The notes under the pieces were generated by a model that worked only from the letters and a program-made list of their open reading frames with translations, was not told the origin of the DNA and made no database searches. 64,000 nucleotides of DNA. It comes from Falciphora oryzae. Taxonomy: Eukaryota; Ascomycota; Sordariomycetes; Magnaporthales; Magnaporthaceae. The DNA lies in contig JNVV01000014.1 in the NCBI GenBank assembly GCA_000733355.1, forward strand, positions 652,064-716,063, read 5' to 3'. Shown here in pieces: positions 23,001 to 33,065 of the stretch. The translations under genes and the position numbers were made by a program. Every line of letters starts with the position of its first letter. Position 1 is the first letter of the stretch.

Positions 23001-23869
23001 CGCTGCGAGTCGGTCTGCAGGCCGGCCGAGAGCTTCTCGAAGCGCGTCATGGACGGCATGATGCCGGCGTCCGAGTATATGGGGTCGAAGTTGGCGTACT
23101 CGAGCAGCAGCGGGGCGTTGGGCTGCCTGCCCTGCGCGGCGCCGGACTGGGGAGCGACGTCGGCGTAGGCCTGCTTGTTCATGAAGACGATCTCGCGCGG
23201 CCGCTTCTCGTCGGACACGGCCTCGGACATGGGCTCGGCCTGGATGGAGCGCAGGTTGGTCAGGGTCCTGGGGTCGATCTGGCGGGCCGTCTCGAGGCGC
23301 GACGACTCAAAGGCGCGCATCTCGTCGGCGGCGCCGGCGGCCTTTTGCTGGTCGGCGCGGGAGCCCGGGCCGCTGGATCGGGTGCGCGAGAGGTCGTAGA
23401 GGGTGTCGATGGAGGTGGTGAGGTCGCGGACCAGGTCCTCGAAGCGGCCCTTGTCCCAGGGCACGATGGGCAGCTTGGCCTGGGCGCTGGCGGAGCCGCC
23501 CTTCTCCTTGGACGAGTCGCGCTCGCCGATCAGGCGGCGCGAGCTCTGCCACAGCGGCTCGGCCTCGGCCAGGATGTCCTTGATGGTGGACATGATGCTG
23601 CCGACGACCTCGCTGAGCCCGGCCTTGGACAGGGACGAGTCGATCAGCAGCTCGGCGGACTCTACGGCGGTGTTGTCGGACCACTCCAGCCCCCAGCTGA
23701 CCAGGCGGTCCTTCTGGATGCGCAGCTTGCGGTGCAGCGCCCTGATGTCGGGGTCGTCGCCATTGTGGACGGGCTCCTTGAGGAAGTCGGACGATTTCTT
23801 GGTGTCATTGTACAGCCTGCTCAGCCGACGCTGGACCGGGGCCGCACTGGCTGGGAAGTACCCTTCCAT
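20025..23869 (-). CDS. Helical (HeLo-like?)-pseudokinase-trypsin-like protease fusion protein
   Basis: Exons 23869-22012 and 21937-20025 join in phase across a 74-nt GTAAGT...CAG intron to 1,256 residues. Residues 1-230 are helical, with [18 protein letters not shown], reminiscent of HeLo-type fungal domains (weak). Residues about 250-530 resemble a protein kinase, but the catalytic loop reads [11 protein letters not shown] (His379), lacking the HRD aspartate, with FDLFPG at the DFG position: a pseudokinase. A Pro-rich linker follows. From about 690 the fold looks trypsin-like: TVHHML (His804/805), EIDWALIEF (Asp974) and GIPGDSGAW (Ser1093) form a plausible intact triad, interrupted by a long Asp/Glu/Ser insertion at about 870-920. 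A poly-Pro stretch lies near 1170. There is no signal peptide, so it is probably cytosolic. Role unknown. The layout suggests a signal-regulated protease, possibly in cell death or non-self response (inference). Confidence 0.85.
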
Positions 23870-26800
23870 GGCGGGCTACTACGACCTTTGTTGGGACAGA
23901 GAGATGGCCATTCACCGAAGACGTGGGGGAGGATTTAGGCGGGTCGGCGTGGTTAAAAGAAGACGGCGGAAGGGCAACGCGGAGCAACTATGGGGCCGGG
24001 ACAGAAGGAACAATGCAGCTTCGGCCGTAGCCCGTGGTAAGCGGCGAGCCTATTCCAGAAGGGGGGTCGGCGATATGGCAGTATCTTGGCAAGATCACGG
24101 CTTGCAGCGAGGAGGGCTGGCTTATGGTGGATGCAGAGGGTGGGTGGCTCTGGCGAGGGTTGGGATAGCGAGAGCCTCAAGGCTGCCGAATGGGGAAGCT
24201 AAATTGACAAGAAGCCGGGCAGTCAGGCGCCCAGACAGCGTCGTCTCTCCTCAATATCTTGCAAGGGACCCCCCAAGGTAGCAGACTGTAGCAAACATGG
24301 GACTCAGCGACTCGCCCAAAATCCAAGCCCTAGCCAAATCCCAATCCGTCCAAGCAAGAAAAAAAAAGAAAAGAAAAATGGGTGGGCACGAGCCGGCTAG
24401 AGCCCTCGTGCTTGTCCTCCTGGGAGCGCACGGAGACGGCGGATTGGCGAGTCCCGATTCCCTGGTGCCTAGCAGAGCGCAGCGTCTGGTGCGCGTGGCG
24501 GCGCAAAGTCTCAAAGTGAAGATCCAAAAGAGTAATTTCGGGCTGGCATCGACTTGGTCGGCTGGGGTGGCATCTGCGAGGGTGCAGGGCAGCGGCCGTC
24601 GAATCGAAAGCTGCCGAAACGCTGCTGCCTGATCTTGATGGACTCTCCAGGGCGGGGCAGCCTGCAGCTGAAATGTTGATGCCTTGTCCCCATCCTTGTC
24701 GTGCCACCACGGGCGGGCGGGGCCTGTGGCGCTTTTCCTGTGAGCTGATTGGGCCAGCTCCCTTGGACCCGTGGGGAACCTCGCGGCGACGAGCGTGAGA
24801 TCACATGACATGGCGCAAACAGCTCGCTCGCATCCGAGCTCCCTGGCTTTTGATGTTGCATCTACGGACAGACCGCCGCGAGAAGAGCAACAGAGCTGTG
24901 AGAGGACTCAGCTGCGGTGCATAGATACTGGACTGGATATTCCAACCATGCAAATTAGGTAGTTTGCCCCTTTCGCGGACGCAAAACGTCGAGTGCCCGA
25001 GCGACTTGGCCCGCAGTCCGGTTGCCCTTTTGGTTTCATGTTGCCTCCGCTGCTGGTGACGGGGCCGGGCATCGAGAACTGTTCCACCCATCCTCAGCCC
25101 ACAAAAGACAGGTAGCAAGCACCACCACACCTAATCTAATATGCTACGCTCTCGCGTCTGGTACTCGTAGCCTGCTCTGTCAGTCAACCTACAGATGTGG
25201 GAAACAGTAAACGCCTGCATCGCAGCTGCTGCAGGCCTTGCAGGCTTACACAAAGAGCGAAGGTGGTGATGAAGATAAAGGGGCAAAAAAAAAACCACCA
25301 ACCAAGGATCGTCCGGCGGGGTCGAGAGTCCGACCGCTCTAGGGCAAATCCGGCCTCCACCTTGGCCCTCCAACCATCGAGGAGGGATTTTACGAGCGGC
25401 TCCGTGTGCTTGCCGCATCCCGCTGTCGCCTTGGCTCCTCCTCGGCTTATTCCGTTGGGCTGCCTGCTGATGCGCTGTCCTGTCCTGGGTCTCAGCTTGC
25501 TTGAGGCACCCTCTACCGACCTCCGAGTGCATTCTAGGAATGTGGTTGCCATCGTCGGCCACCGCCTTGGCCCGGGGTAGTAAACAAAGGTCCCTTGAGT
25601 GGCCATCCTTCGACCGCCGCCGGTCCCAAACGGCACCGTGACTTCGATGTGGAACATTTTCCTGCAGCCTGTATGTTTTTTCCGTGCGAATAGCCTTGAT
25701 GGGCTTGTAGGGGCAGTTCAAAAACCTCGGACTCGGACCATGTCATGTTGTATATCCATACGCTTAGGAGCGGCAGGCCTCCCTGGCACGCTGCCCCGTA
25801 CCGAGACTGCCCCTGACCTGGCTCGAGCACTAAGCGCCTAGCGTTGCATGGCCAGGACTCCCACGCCGCTGTGAAAATCAACCGTTCTGCAAAACGGCAC
25901 CACGGCACCACGGCTTTCGTCCATTATCAGATTGAATTCAAGGCAGCTTACGGTGCGTTAAAAGCGGGAATGTCCCGAGAGACTACGACAGCTGTGACGT
26001 CCGAGATTCCGAACCTGTTTGGTCAAGCCCTCTGGTGCCGCGGCATGCAGAGCACTGGGCTCTGGGCCAAGTTTGCCAAGTCCTCTAAACTGCTGCCTAG
26101 ATTCCGGACGAGATTTTCTCCAACGCCACCCTACCGGACCGCACGATGAGTGCGCCCAAGCCGCCCACAGCTGGCTCGCCCAAATACAATATAACAAGAC
26201 AAAGCCACCACCCCGAGATATGCATGCTGCAGGGCTGCTGATATCGTGGTGTGTTGGATCATGATGCTGCCGCCGCCGAAAAGGTCGGGGTTGTAATCAA
26301 TGATCAACCCCTGACTGCCTAGAGGTAGTCATATGGCCCCGAGGGCGCCGGCACCTCAATAATATCCGGATGTGTTCGTCGTCAACTACCAAGAGGACTG
26401 TAACGATCCGTCATGATCACTCTGGCCACCGGAAGTACTATTCAAAGCGAGGGAGGATCAGGGCTTTTGTGAGCTTACAATCATACCCAGCCGTGCTCGT
26501 GCCTCCTTTTCAGGAATAAAAGACGAGGTCAGGGGTAGGTTCCAGGTTACACAGCGCAGGTCAGCAGGGAACCCGGTCTCGGTGCTGCTTTGCCTGTTTC
26601 CCTGTAGCCTAGCGTCAGCGGCTTCCGAGATCTGTCGCATATTTACACCGGCTTCAGGGGATTCTTGGCCAGGGGTGTTGCTGGCGGTGGAGGGAGCGGC
26701 GAGGCCTTTGGGCCTTGCCATTGGGCTTCGCCGAAGCTGAGTAACTGTTCCGATATTTAGCAGCTCCTGATGCTATTATCGAAAATTCCTTGACGGATTG

Positions 26801-29800
26801 CGGCTTGCATGTGTGATGATGGCTGCAGCAACATGCAGAAGTCTTGGAATGGCGAAGTACCATTTTCAACCGCTATCGAGCTTTCGTCTAAAATCGGTGA
26901 AGAACCTGGAGCTGAAGTTTGTGATACCTGGGGGTGTACGTGCTGATGCATTCGAGCTCATCATTCCCAGCCTCGTCTGCAGAGTCCTCATAATCTGCTC
27001 GTATTTCACCCTCTCGCTCCGGCCAGCCCAGACACTGGAGTAATCACCCCTTCCTAAGGTCTCCTACAGCGTCGCCGTTCAAAGAGAGTAAGGCTATATT
27101 CCCTACGATAGATTCCTTATATGCAGCGCAAGAAACTCCGTCACTTTGTCACTCATTCCCTTCCTGATTACCCCTAGGTCTGGCCGACTTCCCTTTGTTT
27201 TGTTTTTTTCAGCTCCACGAGCCTTCCCAACCTAGGAGATACTCTAGTTACTTTCTTGCCTCCTTCAAGCTCCTCGGCTTCTGCTGTCGAGACTGACGCC
27301 AGCTCATGGGTGTTGCGCAAAGTGCCTCGATGATGTGAAGGCTTGGTTTTGCCTGGCAATGAGCATGCACCCAATCAGGTTCGGGAAGATTAGAATCCTG
27401 CTACAAGGCTGTCCAAAAAAAAAGCTAAAAGTCCAGCTCAGTGCACGTGGGACTGGCCATGATATCGCTTCCAACGGTGCAGGTGGATGCCCCGGCCTCC
27501 CGACGTTCGAACAAACTCGTAAAGTTTGCGACGGTTCGGGGCGAACAAGACCCACCTGCCCCTTCTGGCTTTTGAGAAGACGGATTTGACAGCACGGGCC
27601 TGGTCGACACGTTTCCATGAGCTTCACAAAGTCGAACACTCGGTTGCTCTGGGTGTGGCTGGTGGTAGTCTTCGTCGGTGCTACAATTTTTGGGCGGATT
27701 GGCCCGCAGACCCGGACAGCCAGCGGGAGCAACCTCGGGGGTTGTTGCGTTGGACAGACTACCTCCATCCGCGCCTCTCCCTTGACACAGCTGGGAATTG
27801 CACAGTAGCATCCCGATCACCAACTTGCGCTAGGACAATAATTATTACGGTTCCGATGGTCCTCACCAATGGTTCATGGAGAACAAACGCCTGCCCCACC
27901 ACCCGACGGATCCAATGCCGCGCGTCTTTGCGAGGAGGTTCTTCCAACACCGGGCCTGTGATATTGCCCAATGCCTGCCGCAAGGCCAGGTGACTTGGAA
28001 ATAAACTCGGGAGCAGAAAGTTCTTTTCCAAGTCGATGCAGCACTGGAGGAAAGGAACCTGGAAAGGCAGGGATGGCGAGGGGAGGAGGGATGACTTGGA
28101 TGGCTGGCAGGGTGCAGAATCCGGGGAAGGTCACAGTTGACCCACAAGGCCGTCCCCGCACATTTGGAGGCCCCCGCTTTGGGAGTGGACCCCAACATGG
28201 CGATCGAGTCCACTGACCTCATTCTGGGCGGCGTGTTTGCGAGGCCCGGCGCATCCGATTGGGACATAGTGAGTAGGCCGTTGGATGCCGAGGGGCGCAG
28301 GTGATGCGTGGGGTTGGAGCAGACTCCTTGTCTCACGGCAAAAGGGGCTGGCTCTGCCGGGAGGGGAGGCGGGGAACAAGGGAGATGCTGTTGGGGCCTC
28401 GGGGATATCGCGGGCTTAGGCTCTGGGTGTTTGCCTGTTTGTGCTGGGCCACCCTGGGCTCTGCGGACCATTTAGTCCTGGGTGTTTGCCTCGAGCTGTT
28501 CTGTGCCAGCATGCTGCTGGAGCACGACCTGCTAACATAACCAGCCGCCCCTGCACAGGTCTGGCTGCGAGGAGAGCAGCAACGCTTCCATTCTCGATTC
28601 TAGCACCGGATGTGCCCCAAGAACAGGAAAGAAAGAATACCACCCTGCTCGCTAGCAAAACATCCCCAGCTTGATTCGACGGCCGGCATGTCCTTGGCCT
28701 GCAGCAGCCAAGCCAGGCGGGGAATCCGCAGCCAGCCTGCCAGCCCAGCACAAGCTCCACCCCCGCACGACCCTCTGCATCCCATTGATGGACCAGAAGC
28801 CGAAGCAACAGCAGCTGTTCAGGTGGTAAAGTTCCCTATTGGCCTGTTTTTAATTAACAGCTCCAAGCTGTATGAACTGTATGTACGTGCCTCCTCCAAG
28901 CATCTCCCTGCCTCCCACGCCAACCAACACAGCCAGCCAGCCAGCCCGCGGACAGGCGGAAATAAAGAACCGATCCTTGATGTTGCGCATATCCGTGAGG
29001 GGGCTTGCAGCTCGGCCCCGGTGGTAGCGACCGTGGAGGCAAGCTAGGCTGTATTCGGAGAGCAATTCACTCGACATATCAACAACGCTGACGCGGGCTT
29101 TTGCCAATTTTCTTCAAGACTTCTCTTTCGTCATCATTACTACCTGGGTTAGGTACCTGCTGTGCATCTGCTAAACAAAAGCTGCGCCTGTTTGCGCCAA
29201 GGCCGAGCATACCAAGAAGGAGATGCGTAGGTACCAGCATCGATACGACGAGCTTCCTCCATGCGGCAGTGAGCAGTGCACCACACCCACCCGAGATACC
29301 AGCGCAGGAGGGGGTAGTACGCTGATACCTCAGAAGAGCCTGGCCGGGAGAAGAAGGATGATGGCCACGCCCGCTGGTTGGGCAATGCCAAACACACCTG
29401 AGATGCCGACATAAAACCTTATTGATGCCAGTCGATATCTCCTTGCCCTCGGTACCCGACAGCTGTCTGCTCTACCGTGGGACGCCGACCTCGCTAATAT
29501 GCTGCTCCTGCGAGGGGTTTCCTGGCCGGCCCAGAAACCAACATGTTCTCTCCAATCTCCCACCCCCACGGCATGGACGCCGCCGGCTATTCCTGAAATC
29601 CTCTTGGGTCCATCCCGGCAGTCGTGGGGAGTCCATCACCTCCACCCTGCCGTCACCTCTCGGCCCCCGCCCACGCCGCAGGACGAAACGAGGGGAAAGC
29701 TGCAGAGTGATGCCAGACGTAAGCCGGCAGAATGTCCTCGGTGTTCCTGCCGTCCCATTGGCCCCCCACGGGACCGGTGTTGGCCTTCGAAAGAGGGGAA

Positions 29801-30126
29801 GACGAGGAGGCAGTGAGGGGGTGATCCATGGCGAGCTGTGCCACAAAGAGGCAGTCCAAGTCCGAGCTACCATGCCGGCAAAAGGGGCGAGAAGAGACGG
29901 CAAGGGCATGTCTGCGGGGAAAGAGGGTTACGTCGGGAGCGGGATATTAAAAGGGTGCCCAGGCATCAGCCAAACACGTCTGGTTCTCGTCCCTTCTTCC
30001 TCGTCTCGCTCCTTGTCAAAGCAGGCCCCTATCGTCCGTTCAGTGCCTCTGGCAACCCTTCCTATATCTCCCGATCAACGTATCCTTTGAGGACAAGGCG
30101 CCGGAATCTCCGGAAAGTCGGGCATC
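23870..30126. other. About 6.3 kb without a supportable gene
   Basis: Frames on both strands are short and unlike known proteins. Composition falls to lower GC around 26.2-27.2 kb, which could be an old decayed insertion, but I could not read a transposase there. The right end should hold the alcohol oxidase promoter (TATA-like element at 29945). Confidence 0.45.
29945..29952 (+). promoter_or_regulatory. TATA-like element of alcohol oxidase gene
   Basis: TATTAAAA lies 175-182 bases upstream of the AOX start codon at 30127, at a spacing common for fungal TATA elements. Assignment is by position only. Confidence 0.35.
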
Positions 30127-32663
30127 ATGGGAGAGTTTCTCTCGGGGAGCTCGGCCAGCACGCTGCCCGATGAGTTTGATATCATCGTGTGTGGTGGAGG
30201 GAGCACGGGGTGTGTGGTGGCTGGCCGGTATGTCATCGAGCCCTCTGGGATACAGCCCCGTCCCTTGTACTATCACTCCTTGCTGACATGCTCGGGTGCT
30301 CCTCCTCTCCCAGTCTCGCCAATCTAGACCACAACCTCAAGGTGCTCCTGATCGAGGCGGGCGAGAACAACATCAACAACCCGTGGGTGTACCGCCCGGG
30401 GATCTTCCCGCGCAACATGAAGCTGGACTCAAAGACGGCTTCTTTCTACGAGTCCCGCCCGTCCAAATGGCTCGCCGGCCGCAGGGCGGTTGTGCCGGCC
30501 GCCCACATCCTCGGCGGCGGGTCGTCCATCAACTTCATGGTATGCGCGCCTCCTGATACATTACGGGACATATGCAGAAAGATGGCTGACTCTGTTCCAC
30601 CATACAGATGTACACGCGCGCGTCGGCGTCCGACTACGACGACTTCCAGGCCAAGGGGTGGACCACCAAGGAGCTCCTCCCGCTCATGAAGAAGAACGAG
30701 ACGTACCAGCGGGCCTGCCACAACCGCGACCTGCACGGCTTCGAGGGCCCTATCAAGGTGTCGTTTGGAAACTACACGTACCCGATCGCCTGGGACTTCC
30801 TCCGGGCGGCCGAGTCGCAGAACATCCCGACGGTCGACGACCTGCAGGACCTGACGACGGGCCACGGCGCCGAGCACTGGCTCAAGTGGATCAACCGCGA
30901 TGTAAGCTGGCTGTTTGATGGCAGTCGCCGTCTTCACACGTGCCGTGTCTCTGGCTAACTTGGGGCGCGACTGTCAGACCGGCCGGCGCAGCGACAGCGC
31001 GCATGCGTACATCCACTCAACCAGGGCGGTGCACAACAACCTGTACTTGTGCTGCAACACCAAGATCGACAAGGTGATTATTGAGAACGGCCGCGCGGTT
31101 GCGGTGCAGACCATGTAAGCTCTGTCCAGCCAGCCACGTTGTTACGCAACTAGGTAGACGGCCTGCTCACACGACCATCACAGCCCAACCAGACCCCTGC
31201 ACCCGCAGCAGCTCAAGCCGCGTGTCTTCCGGGCCCGCAGGCAGATCGTCGTGTCGTGCGGCACCCTCTCGTCGCCCCTGGTGCTCCAGCGCTCCGGCAT
31301 CGGCGACCCGGCCAAGCTCAGGGCGGCGGGCGTCGAGCCCAAGGTGGACCTCCCCGGCGTCGGGCTCAACTTCCAGGACCACTACCTGACCTTCTCGACG
31401 TACCGGGCCAAGCCGGGCACCGAGTCCTTCGACGACTTCGCGCGCGGCGACCCGGAGGTCCAGAAGCGCGTCTTTGACCAGTGGGAGCTCAAGGGGACCG
31501 GCCCCCTGGCCACCAACGGCATCGAGGCGGGCGTCAAGATCCGCCCGACGCGCGAGGAGCTCGACGAGTTCAAGCGCTGGCCGTGCCCGAGCTTCGTGCA
31601 GGGCTGGAACTCGTACTTCAAGGACAAGCCCGACAAGCCCGTCATGCACTACTCGGTCATCGCGGGCTGGTTCGGCGACCACATGCTGATGCCGCCGGGC
31701 AACTTCTTCACCATGTTCCACTTCCTCGAGTACCCCTTCTCGCGGGGGTCAACCCACATCACCTCGGCCGACCCCTACGCCACCCCGGACTTCGACACGG
31801 GCTTCATGAACGACGAGCGCGACATGGCGCCCATGGTGTGGGGGTACATCAAGTCGCGCGAGACGGCGAGGCGCATGGACGCCTACGCCGGCGAGGTCCA
31901 GAACATGCACCCCTTCTTCGCCTACGACTCGCCCGCCCGCGCCCACGACATGGACCTCGAGACGACGCAAAAGTGCGCGCTCCCCGGCAACCTGACGGCG
32001 GGCCTGCAGCACGGCAGCTGGAGCAAGTTCCTGCCCGCCGCGGACAAGCAGCCCGACGTGCAGGTGCTCAACTCGCACAAGAAGGCCGTGTTCGACGAGC
32101 TGCAGTACTCGGCCGACGACATCAGGGCCATCGAGGAGTGGGTCAAGCGCCACGTCGAGAGCACCTGGCACAGCCTGGGCACCTGCTCCATGGCGCCTAG
32201 GGAGGGCAACAGCATCGTCAAGCACGGCGTGGTGGACGAGCGTCTAAACGTCCACGGCGTCAAGGGGCTCAAGGTTGCTGACTTGAGTATCTGCCCGGAC
32301 AACGTCGGCTGCAACACGTACGGAACCTTTTCTTTTATCTGCATTTCCCCAATTCCCCTTAGCTTCCCCCCTTTTTCCCCCCTTCCCCTTTTCCCTTTTG
32401 TGTTTTCCCGTTGGTCTCCCCCCGCTGGTCTCCCCCCTTGGCCTTCCCCTTTTCCAACTGCCAGTTCATTCTGTTCAGCTTTGCCCAAGTTCAAGCTAAC
32501 CATCCAAATGCCACACCGCAACAGGTACTCGACCGCTCTCCTCATCGGCGAAAAGGCCGCCATGCTGGTCGCCGAAGACCTGGGATACTCGGGCAAGGCG
32601 CTGGAGATGAAGGTGCCCGAGTACAGCGCCCCCGGCGAGATGAAACTGGCTTGCCGCCTCTGA
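30127..32663 (+). CDS. AOX1: Peroxisomal alcohol (methanol) oxidase, GMC oxidoreductase
   Basis: Six exons (30127-30227, 30314-30539, 30608-30901, 30978-31114, 31184-32317, 32525-32663) join in phase to 676 residues, close to the roughly 663 of yeast AOX1. The N-terminal FAD site is DIIVCGGGSTGCVVAGR. AOX-specific stretches follow: LIEAGENNINNPWVYRPGIF, HILGGGSSINFMMYTRASAS, EHWLKWINRD, RRSDSAHAY, VSCGTLSSPLVLQRSGIG, HSLGTCSMAPREG (catalytic His) and ADLSICPDNVGCNTYSTALL. The enzyme oxidises short primary alcohols to aldehydes, making H2O2. The C-terminus Cys-Arg-Leu fits a PTS1 peroxisomal signal, where yeast enzymes end Ala-Arg-Phe. In filamentous fungi these oxidases are tied to methanol released from pectin or lignin. 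Intron 5 (207 nt) is unusually long and pyrimidine-rich. Confidence 0.94.
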
Positions 32664-33065
32664 GGGAGCGAGCAAAACGGGCAGTGTGGGCTTTGGCGTA
32701 GGCTGATGATCTCGGGAGAATCGCCCAAGATGGACTTACGGCTGGCGTGTGACTTGCGAGGATCTTGTGTGCGCACAGATGACGACGTTCACTTGTATTT
32801 TGTCATGACGATAGCCACGATTGTCTGCTGCACTCTCGAACACTCACGTAGGACAGCTGGGGGCTTGTTTAGGCATAGTGATTATATTGCTCTATATTCC
32901 CTAGTATTGGGCTTCATATCGTCATGGTCCTTACACATCGTTGCGACAACGGTACGTGACTTGTTACAAAGAAAAAAGTAGATGCGAGCAAGGCCGGTCT
33001 ATCACCACCGTCACCGCCCCTCTTGTCATGGATCTTATACATCATCAGGCCCCGGCCCTCGACGG
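32664..33065. other. Convergent intergenic region between AOX and subtilisin
   Basis: These 402 bases lie between two 3' ends. An AT-richer patch around 32870-32975 is typical of fungal 3' flanks. No gene is seen. Confidence 0.4.

Noticed and set aside
26260..27180. Possible transposon in a lower-GC patch
   Set aside because: I could not read any transposase, reverse transcriptase or terminal repeat, so only the composition shift is noted.
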